This document shows positions 1-10,938 of a stretch of 64,000 bases of DNA, piece after piece; the first letter of the stretch is position 1; every line of letters starts with the position of its first letter. The stretch comes from Rhyacophila brunnea (taxonomy: Eukaryota > Arthropoda > Insecta > Trichoptera > Rhyacophilidae). Location: NCBI GenBank assembly GCA_022495005.1, contig JAGYXB010000977.1, positions 124,001 through 188,000 on the forward strand, written 5' to 3'. A program made the translations under genes and the position numbers. The notes beneath the pieces were generated by a model. That model did not search any database, was not told where the DNA came from, and saw only the letters and a program-made list of their open reading frames with translations.

Positions 1-232
1 ACTCTCTCAACCGAACAAAAACTATCACAGAATGCAATGCACCAAACGTAACACATATTTTGACGAAATAATTTCATGCTTTCAGACATATTCTGCTAAC
101 GTGTCCACTTAAGTCTTACGTAAGGCCTAATAGTAAGCAACGTTTGTCCCATATTGCTCATTAGCCCGTAGACTGACGTTCTCTTTAATAAATCATTTTC
201 ATAATAATATATTGTTTTTCATCACTCTACAT

Positions 233-583
233 CAGCGATACTCAATCTCCATGCCGCATGCGGCCCTTTAAGCTTTTACGTGCGGCCCGAAACACATTTA
301 TTATCAGGAATTTCGTATATCTTGAGATTCGTTTCGACTTTGACGCACAGATAGTGACACCCGAAGAGGATTGTCAGTATGGTCCACATCAGATCTGGTA
401 TAAGAGTGTTGCTATTGCACACGATTAATTAAAAAAACACGCGTAATTTTTAAAATCTCAATTTTTTTTTGTAAAAAAGGGGGGGTTTCATGATTTTTGT
501 CGCCACACCAGTAGTGATGCGGCCCGCGTTACTTTACAAATATATGTATTTGGCCCGAAGAAAAAAAAGGTTGAGTATCATTG
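233..583. mobile_element. hAT-type MITE, 351 bp, perfect 8-bp target duplication
   Basis: The element starts CAGCGATACTCAATCT and ends with the imperfect complement (reverse reading CAATGATACTCAACCT). It is flanked on both sides by CTCTACAT (225-232 and 584-591), a perfect 8-bp target duplication as made by hAT transposases. The interior holds GCGGCCC-rich words near both ends, typical of subterminal repeats in hAT elements. No transposase reading frame is visible, so it is a non-autonomous derivative that would need a transposase from elsewhere. Confidence 0.88.
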
Positions 584-591
584 CTCTACAT

Positions 592-1183
592 AATGCACTA
601 ATTCACGAATCTTATCATTTTTGTTATGCGTAATAGGTATATTGTTAATATTTAATTTAGCTTCTGAGTTAAGCACAGTTTTATTAAATGCGCAGAAAAT
701 GGCAACCCGATTTTGATGCTACAATAATTATTATGCACCACCTCTTGGCTAGTTTCTAAGATTACTTTCATATTTTTAATTAAAATAAATCATAAGTATT
801 AATATATAGTACTTACTTATTTCATATAATTTAATAGAGATCAACGTTGGTTTTGCTCGGAAAGCATTGCATTTTTAATATATATAATCTTCTAATTTTA
901 TTTTAATGAATACATTGTCATATCAATAAGAATGCACATTGTTAAAGTGACTTTACACTGTAAAGTTTACATAATAGTACTACTTATGTCGACACTTGCT
1001 GAGAATCAGAGGATACTCCGATATGCATGTTTCACCTCCCCATAACGTTATGTGTCTACCAACAGGCAATACCATCGCCCCTTATACGTAATAAATAATA
1101 ATCATTCAACTGTGTACTTTAACCAAAATGTTAAACCATAATAATTAGAATTTGTCTCTCTTGTTCAACAGAATAAACGTGTC
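592..1183. other. AT-rich non-coding spacer
   Basis: No open frame of useful length, no inverted repeat with flanking duplication and no RNA-like motif was seen here. Confidence 0.6.
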
Positions 1184-1191
1184 CGCGTGGA

Positions 1192-1725
1192 TAGAGTTGG
1201 GTTTCGGGAATTCTCGAGAATTTTTCGCATTGCAATTTTTAATATTTCGGGAAATCCCGGATCTCGAGATTCGGGATTTCTTTATTATCAAATATTAATT
1301 GAAAAAAAACGATTTTTCTATATGAAAAAAGTGGACAGAAAACTAAGAAAATCAAGTCCAAAGACTGATCGGGGAATTTAACACAATTAGCCAACGTCGA
1401 CTCAAAATAAGCGCAATTTTTCAACATCAGGGAACTATGCGTCTCAAAAGCGTACGCGATGTCAGATGCAGCGATTGACAGTGTGTTTTTTGAAATTGTA
1501 TTTTGTAAGTAGAAAAAGTAATGATTTGATTTATTTTCCTTTTTCTAGTGTTTGTCTTTTAACATAAATAAAAAAAAATCATATTTTTTTGGAATTTGTC
1601 TGTTTTTACACTGATTTTAGAAATGAAATTCTGAAATTTCTTGATATCTCGAGATTTCTCGAGAATTCTTTTCTGGAAATCCCGAATCTCGAGATTGAGA
1701 TTTTCTCGGGAAATACCCAACTCTA
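1192..1725. mobile_element. hAT-like element with TAGAGTTGGG ends, 534 bp
   Basis: The left end TAGAGTTGGGTTTC and the right end (reverse reading TAGAGTTGGGTATTTC) form terminal inverted repeats. They continue into subterminal TCTCGAGA and ATCTCGAGATTCGGG blocks that recur in both arms. The perfect 8-bp duplication CGCGTGGA flanks it (1184-1191 and 1726-1733). The ends begin TAG rather than CAG, a variant also seen in the element at 57202-57862. Both strands have short open frames (1187-1381 plus, 1239-1427 and 1559-1786 minus) made mostly of the palindromic ends; they do not look like transposase. Confidence 0.85.
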
Positions 1726-1733
1726 CGCGTGGA

Positions 1734-2694
1734 CGATTTACTCTAATCTGTGTTTTAATATATGATAATTGTATTACATGATGCAATATTTAATTCACCT
1801 TTGCTTCGTCTACTCAAAACACGAAAATGAAGGACTTCTGCAGGAATGTTCTAACATCACATCACTTAACTCCAAAATCAATATTTAAAAAATAATCAAT
1901 ATGATAAAATTAATGTCGTATTCAGGTCGGCGTATTATTTTTTAACACAGCCGGTCATAATTATTGTGTTGATAGCAACCTGTCAAATTTCGTTGAATAG
2001 AACTGTAAAATATTGTTTACACGTCATACCTTGATTATACTTTAATACATTTGGAATCAAATAAGACGCAGCAGCTACTGTGTTTTAATAATTTATTGTA
2101 GAAACCGTCTTGTTTATGGAATAGATAGTGATATCCGTGTTATTTTAGCCCAATTAAAATAACGGAAACGTTTTACTATGTATGTAGAATATCCCTACTG
2201 GCTTGTCAAGTATACGAACGACACTTGCTAGTTCTGTTCCACAGAATTCATTTGAATAATTCATATTAGTAGGTATACAACATAACGTGCACTCGGAAGC
2301 TTCCACAATAATCTGCATTCGTATATTGGAGTGAATTGAACAAAGTACGTTCATTCAACAATTTTAAAACACACTTACGTGACACGACAGCAGCGAATTC
2401 AGAAAAATGTTCAAACTAAACTTTAAAAAGCTACATCCTTATGAAACTTTTGACACATAAAAGTTTCATGCGATATCTTAAATTTGGCTTCCTATTTCAA
2501 AATAATATTATTATGTATTCATAACGAATCAGTCAACCTTCAAAAATCAAATATTATTAAAATTATTATGCATTGTGGAAAATTAAAGTCGAAGCAGAGG
2601 CGAGGTCACTCAAAATCAAAACAAAAGAACAATCAATCTTATTAGTATTACACGTTGCTTGTGGTCTATTTGATCTTTTAATAAGAATCAATAA
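1734..2694. other. AT-rich non-coding spacer
   Basis: Nothing beyond chance open frames (for example 66 codons, minus strand, 2154-2354) was seen. Confidence 0.55.
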
Positions 2695-2910
2695 CAATGA
2701 GTTGTTTTACTCCAATTAAATTGTTGTTCACCGAATAATAACAAAGTAACATATTAAATTCTTAGATTAAGTTAAATAAACAGTGATGTAGGGTTTTCAA
2801 TGTTTTTAAACAATGCGTTGTTTTACTCTAATTAAATTGTTGATCACCGAATAATACACTTCAAGAAAATTCAAAGTTATATTATAATTCACAGACTAAG
2901 TTCAATATAA
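2695..2910 (+). repeat. Two-copy tandem duplication, about 116-bp period
   Basis: The block beginning CAATGAGTTGTTTTACTC at 2695 recurs from 2811 as CAATGCGTTGTTTTACTC. Both copies continue through an AATTAAATTGTTG...TCACCGAATAATA stretch, and their distal parts (AGATTAAGTT / AGACTAAGTT) are more diverged. This is a direct tandem duplication in otherwise non-coding DNA, old enough to have accumulated substitutions and small gaps. No coding potential. Confidence 0.75.
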
Positions 2911-4737
2911 AAACGCATTATGAAATCGTTTGGCAGAGTTTAAACCAATTCTGAGAATCAACACAAGGTTCTACAATCTACATTATATTACGTCCTACCA
3001 CTTTTCTAGCCAAGAAAAATGGCTTAGGTATATACTAAAATGCACTTCATTTATTCTCCGAGCTTACGGTAATAAACCTTTAAAGGGCAGATACCGGCGA
3101 TGACCACATATCTAACTGCATTTACCATACCGCTTATATGGGATGTCCACACATGCTGTTTAACGTGTGACAACCGGATGCGCCAAGCAACAGAGTTCCG
3201 AAAATCACACACGCCCAATTACTTGTAACTTTAATCGATCTAAATCGAGAGATTGTTTAGTAAGCTAGCTTGTGCGTTGTTTGAAGGACTTGCTGTCAGG
3301 TATGTTCAATCTGTCGGTCGGTAACGTGACCCAGAGCCAATAGAAAAAATGTCATTTTGCAAATATGCAAAATAATTGTACGGAGGTAAGAAAATCCGAT
3401 GCAATTAATTACATACCACGTGGATATAGGTACCTAGCGCACAAACAATATTTATTGTATATTCAATTGAATGTTGTGATATTTGTTGACCGAATCGATC
3501 TGTAAGCTAAGTCGTGATTGGCTAATATTATAAACTGGACGTATTCATTTTACGAACAATATAAGCACGGAGTAGCACAATTTGTAGGGAAAAAACCGAT
3601 GCGATAGCCTGTTATTTTCTGACACAAAGCATAATTTCACCCAATCTGTATTATTATTTAATCTATGCATGCTATATTTGAATATTATAATCAGAATCAC
3701 ATATAATATAACCATGACCGCGAAATAAAAATATGAAAGTGGCTAATGTTAGAACAAAGGCTTTACAGAGAAGGTTCATCGTTCACTAGGTCGTAAAAAG
3801 AAAATGAACGAATTATCAATTTACAAACTTATTAAAAACAAAGATCAATATAAATACCACACGGTCTACGGGATCTTGTTTATCGGAAACAATAACTAAA
3901 ATCAACGCTCGAATTGTAAAAATGGAGCGGCCATTATCCATAGTGAAATATGGATGAATCATGATGAAAACGTATATAGAAATATGTATTTACAATGACT
4001 CGATGTTACAATTGTTAAGTATTTTTAGCCAAGTATACGTACGTTAATAAAACATTTAAATTCATTCATATAAGTAGTTTTATTATTTATAGTTAATATG
4101 AAATGATCATTAATCTAATAATCTATATAGAAATAGATAATAATGTAAAATAAGAATGGATAGATTTTGGTTTCAAATAGTCACGTAACCAATTAGCAGG
4201 AGTATGCACGGTGTTGAGTTATTTCGACATATTATTTATTATCTACCTTACTGTAAAACCCTGTAACGAGGTCTCGAAACGTAGATATATGAGAGAGGTA
4301 GAAACCACACACCTACGGTAATCACCCAATTACCAGGAAATACAACAAAGAGCTGGAAAAGTCTCAAGAAAAATGCAATGAATGTTGCCATCTATTATTG
4401 GTGTGAATTCGTTGTTATTGCAATATAACATGGAGGCGTTTGACTACAAGGCCAGTAATAGGGAGAGCAAGTGAACAATAACAAATACATAATTAATAAT
4501 ATATCCTAATATAGAAAAATTTGGTAGCAAAACACCAGACTCATGCTTATTATCATTTATTAAGTAGTTTTCTATGTACAAATTTGATTAATAATAGTAA
4601 ATAGGTAATCTATTGTATTTATGAGCAATTTTTATTTACAATATTATATAATTTCGATTCGAAATTGTTTTATTTCCAAACTAGGTTTTTAGAAACTAAA
4701 AAAATACATTACCTAATACGCGACCAGAATTAGAATA
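2911..4737. other. Non-coding stretch with a GC-richer patch at 3060-3330
   Basis: Mostly AT-rich. From about 3060 to 3330 the base composition is less AT-rich, with several CpG-containing words (ACCGGCGATG, CAACCGGATGCGCC, TCGGTCGGTAACG). No open frame explains this patch. It could be an old repeat, a regulatory segment or a decayed exon; I cannot choose. Confidence 0.45.
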
Positions 4738-4824
4738 TAAATTCTAATTGATTTGAGTTTTATAGTCAAATGGAATTCTACGACTCACGTGGAATAGTAC
4801 AAAACTCAAATCAATTATAATTTT
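4738..4824. repeat. Short inverted repeat, about 24-bp arms
   Basis: The arm at 4738-4762 (core CTAATTGATTTGAGTTTT) is matched in reverse complement at 4800-4824 (core AAAACTCAAATCAATTATA), with about 37 bp between. It may be a very short hairpin or MITE remnant. No clear target duplication was found. Confidence 0.65.
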
Positions 4825-5388
4825 ATGAAATACACTTTTATTTTATTATTGGTTGATATAGATATAATTATCTCGAGGCGCTGAAAACAATATCTTGAAG
4901 CTAAGAAAGTTTGAAAAACTATTGAATAGTAAATAGAGGAACTCCTCATTAATAAAGTAGTTGTGGCTGTAGAGTGTAGTGTATGTAGTACGTCTGACCA
5001 TTTTACAGGTTGTTTTTTTTTCATGCGTGTTTGCCAATTGCCGAATGCTTTCACATGGAACTAACAATCATCCCTCACGAAAACCTGCTAATATCAACGG
5101 GCCTCAAAAAAGCACCATATAAATTATAAATGTTCAGGAGAGCGAAAAAATCAAATGTTTACAGTTATAAATAAAAAAGGTTAAAAACTTTTCCCTCTAT
5201 TATTTGAGTAAATCGGATAGATAATTTCACGGTCTATAATCTCATCAAAATTTAATGGTGATTAATTGAGGTACTGGCCAAAAATCGTTTTTATTTGGAA
5301 TAATTAAAAGTGCTCGATGTTATGAGTCGATTCAACATGCTTTTGAACGAACGAAATATTATGTTGCCGGCTCCACATAATGCCGGGT
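4825..5388. other. AT-rich non-coding spacer
   Basis: Overlapping minus-strand open frames (4815-5067) have no recognisable motif and strongly biased AT composition, so I treat them as chance. Confidence 0.5.
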
Positions 5389-5523
5389 CCACACCGGAAA
5401 CAAGTCGCGCGACAACTCGTTAAATTTTACGATAAGCATGATAATTATCGTAAAATTTCTTAAACAATTATGATAATTATCGTAAAATTTAACGAGTTGT
5501 CGCGCGACTTGTTGCCGGTGTGG
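5389..5523. mobile_element. 135-bp hairpin element with 47-bp arms
   Basis: The left arm 5389-5435 (CCACACCGGAAACAAGTCG..., ending TTTTACGATAA) and the right arm 5477-5523 are reverse complements with one mismatch in 47. The 41-bp loop itself contains a further copy of the inner arm sequence (GATAATTATCGTAAAATTT), so the structure is a nested palindrome. The outer arms are GC-rich (GTCGCGCGAC) against an AT-rich background, which marks it as an inserted element. No flanking duplication is certain. Confidence 0.8.
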
Positions 5524-5691
5524 CCGCACTTTAACAGACTTATTATTTGCAATAGCAATTTTTTTAATGTCGTTTTTGTTTTACTGGATAGTTATACTTA
5601 TATGATATCTCATATTGCTCCTTTGCGAAATAAACATTATAGCACACTATTTAAGGGGGATCATATTATATGCCAACAGAGAACCTAGCTG

Positions 5692-6415
5692 AAGAATACG
5701 AAGCTTGCAATTTGAGATTTTTTTTGACAATTTACAATTTCAACTGTATTAATTAATAAATATGTATCTGAAAACATTAAAAAGATTTTTTTAAGTCAAA
5801 GATAAACTTACAATTGTAAAAAAAATGTTACATAGCTTTCGTTATTATTACATTATTTGTATGGTTATATTTATTATTAAAATTTAGTTTATTAAGTTTT
5901 CAAATTTTCACCGTTTAGGTTTTTGACGAATTCATAGTTGTAATATTTTTTATTATCTATTTTAAAAAACATCGATTTTTATAAAAAATATAAATGTGTA
6001 TAACTTGAAATCCTTTTTATTTATATGAAATCTTATTTAGGTATGGTCCCAATATTTAAGCTCGATTTGCTATAAATAAAAAGGATTTCAAGTTACACGC
6101 GTTTATATTTTTTATAAAAAAAAAAATTTTTTTAAATATATATAAAAAAAATATTAAAACTATGAATTAGTGAAAAATCTTACCGGTGAAAATTTGAAAA
6201 GTTAATAATAAATATAACTATAAAAATAATGTAATAATAACGAAAGCTAAGTACCAAATATGTGACAAATTCACTTTTTTTTTACAATTGTAAGTTTATC
6301 TTTGACTTAAAAAAAATCTTTTTATTGTTTTCAAATACATCCTATTTATTAATTAATACAGTTGAAATTGTAAATTATCAAAAAAAAAATCTCAAATTGC
6401 AAGCATCGTATTTTT
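5692..6415. mobile_element. Foldback element, about 720 bp with about 340-bp arms
   Basis: The whole stretch is one imperfect palindrome. The outer arm GCTTGCAATTTGAGATTT at about 5703 returns in reverse complement near 6390-6405. Further matched blocks follow inward: ATTAATTAATA, TTAAGTCAAAGATAAAC, TAGCTTTCGTTATTATTAC, TTTTCAAATTTTCACC and GGATTTCAAGTTA. The centre is near 6050. Arms differ by substitutions and small gaps. The core word ATAAAAAGGATTTCAAG also occurs alone near 30412, suggesting other copies. No coding capacity is seen. Because of the length of near-complementary arms, a transcript through it would form long double-stranded RNA. Confidence 0.82.
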
Positions 6416-6481
6416 CTAAATTATTTTAGAAAATATATTTTTTTTCGGTTAGATACATGTTCAAACACGCACGTTAATATC

Positions 6482-7065
6482 ACTGGGGAATGCCAAAAGA
6501 AATGGCGTATTTCAAAAAAACACTACCTTATTCTTAGGTCAATAATTATTATAAAGCAATCATTATTCATAAGATGTTTATCACACTTGAATGGTCAAAG
6601 ACATAGCTTATAAACAGTATCTTTAGAATTATCTTCAAATGTGTTGATCTTGCCCATTTTTTGAATAATAAAATGCCTAATTCTTGTCAAATTTGGGATC
6701 ACAGAGATTATCAATATAATTTTTTATCGTAAATATTTCAGTACAATAATGTCGATATAAATTATACTGATGGTTTTATAAATGCGTTTAAAATTAATAA
6801 ATGTAAAAAATCTTAACACCACTGCACAGTTATGTACTGAAATATGACTATATTCTAAAACATTAGAGCGAGAGGTTTAAAAGAATACTATTTTATGTAA
6901 TAAAAATACTTTATGCAGTCATCAAATGTTTAAAATAAGTATAAATGATAATAAGGCTTCAAAATTATATAAATAGATTTTCTACAACGTTTAAGGAATG
7001 TCCAGGATCATGCTTTGAATATATAACAAAAGCTCCATTTTGACCTACGCGGAGCATGTACCCCC
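6482..7065. mobile_element. TTAA-flanked non-autonomous DNA transposon, copy 1 (left end lost)
   Basis: This copy aligns base by base with 27571-28140 (shared start ACTGGGGAATGCCAAAAG; shared interior TTGCCCATTTTTTGAATAA). It ends in the terminal repeat GACCTACGCGGAGCATGTACCCCC, directly followed by TTAA at 7066-7069. Its left terminal repeat is missing: sequence homology begins abruptly at 6482, just right of the foldback element. The TTAA next to the terminus resembles piggyBac-type insertion, but the G-run end is not the usual piggyBac CCC terminus, so family assignment is open. Confidence 0.75.
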
Positions 7066-7069
7066 TTAA

Positions 7070-8182
7070 GTTAACTTGCTGAATAATCAATCACCGAACC
7101 GAAAAATTATGTTTGTCCACTAGAGAATGTTATATTTTTAATATGTATATAATATGTATATAAAAAAATATTAAAATTAGGTCATTTTCTCATTAGAACA
7201 ATTAATTAGATGTTGATAGTACATTGTCTGATTGACCAAAATATTATTTTATTTAGTGTTTAGAGTTTCCCGTTTGTATCTCTTTATAACTGTCGTTTTT
7301 TGAAAAACGTTTTATACCTGTAGCCAGATCCGGTTGTAAGATATATAATCCTTAGCGCCGTTTTGAAAGCACGTGCAACAAATTGTGTAAATCGTTCCCG
7401 TGTGACAGGCGTTGAGGGTAGATACAATTGTACTGCACAATTATATGAAGTAAAGATAGAACAATTACATACCTGACAGACAACTTCTTCATGATAATAC
7501 GAAAGACTAAAAAGATAGAAAGCTTTCTAGATCTACTGAAACTAAAACTGGCATGTATTTAAACTGTTGAGCTAACTTTACGAGCTACGCTAGCTAGCGA
7601 ATGCTTATGAAGTTGTGTGCAATGTGCAGACTAGTGTTCAACAGAAGTGATAATCTCATATTTTTTTTAATTTTTTAAATATAATATATCTGAAAATTTT
7701 ATATACTGTATCTGTATGCGGGAGGTGAACTATAGTAAATCGGTAATGCCAGCTTTACAGGAGGATTTTAATTTTTCACACTTGCAACATGCGGTGGTAT
7801 ATGGTTGTCAATCGGAAGTGTTAAAGTAGATTTTGGTGCCTACATTTCTTTTCACATAATACATATTTTGTGATCTTTCTAGTTTTTAAATATTTTTTTA
7901 ATTTGTTGTTTTTTCAATGCCCAAAATGGTTTTTCAATATTTACCTCCAACAACATTCTTTTTTAACAAACGATTTAATACATTATGAGTTAATGATATT
8001 GATCACGTTATAGGGCACAAGCAATGTAATTTCAACATAGCTCAAAGCCCGAAGGCCCTCCCATCCCTGCACCACCGGACACGTATCCACACCCTTTCAC
8101 GAGTACGTATAGTTCCGTGGCGAGATGAACGAGGTGCTCCCTTAAAAGCTGTACTAAGTGTATTCCTTTAAAAAATTTATAA
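7070..8182. other. Non-coding spacer
   Basis: AT-rich DNA without supported genes. A short GC-richer patch at about 8045-8145 (CCCGAAGGCCCTCCCATCC, CACCGGACACG) has no frame or repeat partner that I could find. Confidence 0.5.
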
Positions 8183-8207
8183 ATATATATATATATATAT
8201 ATATATA
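8183..8207. repeat. (AT)n microsatellite
   Basis: An uninterrupted run of about twelve AT dinucleotides. Confidence 0.9.
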
Positions 8208-8437
8208 CGTTTAAAGTATTGTACCTACCGAAAAAAAATAATTTTCGCTCACCTACAAGAATGGTTGTTAGTGTTCAGACCTTGTACTGGATCAAACACA
8301 TTGGAAAAAATATGCATTTTATTCTGTTCAGCTGCGGAATCGAACCGGAGATCCACGACTTTATAAACATGCACTCTACCGAATCAGCTACCTTGGGTGC
8401 AAAAGACTGGGTTACTTTGTATTTACATACATACATT

Positions 8438-8490
8438 ATCATCATCAATTATCAGTCCGGGTCAATCCACTATCAGATGAAAGCATTTTC
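8438..8490 (-). mobile_element. 3' end of an RTE-like LINE, severely truncated
   Basis: The words ATCATCATC followed by CAGTCCGGGTCAATCCACTA match the 3' terminus of the LINE at 36844-37214 (ATCATCATCATCAGCC, GGGTCAATCCACTGCTGG) in the same orientation. On the minus strand this is the last few codons (…QWIDPG-like), the stop and the trinucleotide tail. RTE-clade LINEs end in short simple repeats rather than poly(A). Only about 50 bp remain. Confidence 0.6.
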
Positions 8491-9049
8491 AAGTCACTTT
8501 ATTCGTAACATTATAATATGTGCACTGCAGTTTTAGACGTTTAGAAGAGCTCTAGCGTTGCTCGTCTGGCCCCCCTCCATATATATCACTTATATTAAAT
8601 TATAATTTTAAAAAATCTACTTTTAAATTAACATATAGGTACGTATAACTGAACTGACTCATAAAAATGTAAAGATGAAACAATAAGAAATAATATTATG
8701 TTATTTTTGGTTGTTATTGACTATAGGAAATTAAAATGTTCCGTTTTCCGTTTCCGTTTTTAGTCCGTACGACACTTCCTTAAGTACTTAATCGAGTTCA
8801 CAACGCCTAACTTTGTATGTATATTGCTGAACAAAGTTGCACTTCAACATGGAAATTCGTTCAATACCTACATACAGCCCGCCTGATATTTGCAAGACAT
8901 TTATAGGGATGCATCCTCAGAAAATCTTGTTACCGAACGAAACTAAACTTTTGCAGACTCAACTAACTTGTTTACCATGAAACTTAGAATAAGAATATAG
9001 TAGGTATACTTACATTTAAAATGATTTCTTAAAAGTTTTACGTTAATAG

Positions 9050-9186
9050 AATGCAATTAATAATTAATAGCGATCTTGGAAGAATAAACTCAAGAAAAAA
9101 CACGTGCGAACAGTTACGTCAAGAAACTTTTATAATAATACATTCAAACCTACGTGTATATTTTATATCTTGAGATTTTGTTTTTC
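9050..9186 (+). repeat. Diverged dispersed repeat, copy 1
   Basis: The block with AAGAAAAAACACGTGCGAAC, AAGAAACTTTTATAATA and CCTACGTGTATA has a diverged partner in direct orientation at 9976-10110 (AAAGAAACATGTGCGAATAG, AAGAAACTTCTATAATA, GTTACGTGTATA). The two lie about 0.9 kb apart. No ends or duplications could be fixed, so the class is unknown. Confidence 0.6.
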
Positions 9187-9354
9187 AGAAGCCTTTGGAA
9201 TCCGAAATAACATCTGTTAGCGAGGTTGATCCAGCGATTTATTTTTTAACATGTATATGTTTTACCGCTCGCCATGAATAGTCATGAAATGAAATGAAAG
9301 TTTTTCAACAACAAACAAATTTCAAATGTAACGCAGAATATTACCAGCCGAGTG

Positions 9355-9425
9355 GTCGAACGTTCTCGTCCGATCACCAAAGTTAAGAAACATCAGGCGC
9401 AGATAGTACTTGGATGGGTACCGCT
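9355..9425 (+). repeat. 5S rRNA-like sequence (SINE head or 5S pseudogene)
   Basis: The segment contains GTTCTCGTCCGATCACCAAA (9362-9381), AGTTAAGAAACATC, and AGTACTTGGATGGG (9405-9418) followed by TACCGC. These correspond, in order and spacing, to the internal promoter of eukaryotic 5S rRNA (box A, intermediate element, box C). The first 50 or so bases of a 5S gene are poorly matched and the 3' stem is absent; it runs instead into a T-run at 9424-9431. It is therefore not a functional 5S gene. A 5S-headed SINE is the likeliest source, because a tRNA-like sequence follows directly on the other strand. Confidence 0.8.
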
Positions 9426-9431
9426 TTTTTT

Positions 9432-9494
9432 TCGAGTGGATTCGAACCACCGATTTTTCGGTCATCAGCCGAACGTCCTACTTTTGCGCCACGA
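9432..9494 (-). repeat. tRNA-like sequence (anticodon-loop GAT), no acceptor stem
   Basis: Read on the minus strand, TGGCGCAAAAGTAGGACG resembles box A and GGTGGTTCGAATCCACT contains a good box B (GGTTCGAATCC) within a 5-bp T-stem. Between them TTCGG-CTGATGA-CCGAA forms a perfect 5-bp anticodon stem with 7-base loop; the loop triplet would be GAT. The 5' and 3' flanks do not pair as an acceptor stem, so it is not a functional tRNA. It converges on the 5S-like segment with only a T-run between. Confidence 0.65.
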
Positions 9495-10863
9495 GATAGT
9501 GACGATTTTATTCTATATTATAATACCTGTGAATTTCACAACTGTGAATAAGTTTTGAAATTATTAAAGTATTTTTCAAACGCAATAATAATTATTACAT
9601 TATTCTTTCTTTGGTAGATTTTCAGTTTGATGCGTAATTTTAGTGTGTATAATTTGGTGGTTTCATGGCATAATATGTTAATAATTCAATTGACTTACGG
9701 AATATTATGCCATTGGCTTCCAATTTTGTGTCACGGATAACCTTTTCAAGAGTCACGTTAAATAGAAAAGTGCGCCCCCTGTCTAAGACCGTTCAAAGTA
9801 GATTGAGGTGATGATAGTCTATTTTAAAACGGAACACTTGACTCAACCCTTAATTTGACCATATTCACGAGTCTGTGTGGTATACTTTGCTCCAGCATAG
9901 CGGCATATAGTTGGTTTCTCTTTACTGTAGACATATAATAAGATGGTTACGAATACATTTTAAATTATTTATTAAAAGCTGTACTTTATTTGGATGACTA
10001 AACTTAAAAGAAACATGTGCGAATAGTTGCTTTAAGAAACTTCTATAATACATTCAGAGTTACGTGTATAATGCTATATAATATATGTCTTAATATTTTT
10101 ACAATCATTATAGCGTATTCAATAGTATTGGGTTATTTTATCACTAAAATGTATGTTTTCGTCCTAATATTATGTCGGTGTTTCGAGCTCGTTATAAGTT
10201 ATAGAAACCAATTGAAAACAAAATAAGGGTTCAATTCAAGTTTCACTTCACCGTTTTTTTTGAAAGACAAATACTTTTGTAGTAATATATTTTCTAAATT
10301 CACTGAATTATTAATATAGTTATAATTAATATTGTTGGCTTAGCGTCCAACATATAGATAACAAAAACTCGTGGACATTTTAAAATTAAAATTTTATCTA
10401 GGTAAAGTTATGTTACCTTCCAAAATATAATTTTATCATATAGAAAAAAAATGATCACCTGTCTTGTTTTTGATAGTTTTGGACTATGTTGGATTTGCTA
10501 TTTTGGAGCCATCGTCCATTCTCGAGGGAGATAGATAATACGTTGTATAATTCGTTTATTTCACGAAGCACAACGCCTATCCAGTACCTACAGTCCAAGA
10601 TACGCCAGTTCTTAATCAAATGAGCACTATATAATATGTATACAAACAAAAACTGTCTGAACATTTACGTACATTGACGAACATTTAATATTATGTTCTA
10701 TTTTCTTATTCCCTACTCTTAGATTATAGAAAAATATCCCTACTACAATATTGAAAAAAAAATTAATTAAATATATATCCATTTATAACACTACAACTGG
10801 GCGTGAGGCACATAGGCAGTAGTGTAGTTAGTAGTATAAGTAAAATAATCTTATAAATATATT
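9495..10863. other. Non-coding spacer containing repeat copy at 9976-10110
   Basis: Apart from the diverged second copy of the 9050-9186 repeat at about 9976-10110, only AT-rich sequence and short unsupported open frames are seen. Confidence 0.5.
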
Positions 10864-10938
10864 GTGACCTCACCGGGATCGAACACGGAGCCCCTGGATG
10901 AAAGGCCAGCGCCTTACGGACTGGACTACGAAGGCCAC
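10864..10938 (-). repeat. tRNA-Glu-like SINE, copy A
   Basis: On the minus strand the 75-nt unit starts GTGGCCT and ends AGGTCAC; these pair over 7 bp (one G-U) as an acceptor stem. Box A (TAGTCCAGTCCGTAAGG) and box B (GTTCGATCCCGG) are present. The anticodon region CTGGCCTTTCATCCAG resembles tRNA-Glu (UUC), but the loop carries an extra base. A second diverged copy at 51621-51696 shares TCGTAAGGC, TTTCA and the GTCAC terminus, which argues for a dispersed tRNA-derived SINE rather than a working tRNA gene. The 3' side continues into AT-rich DNA without a clear tail. Confidence 0.68.
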
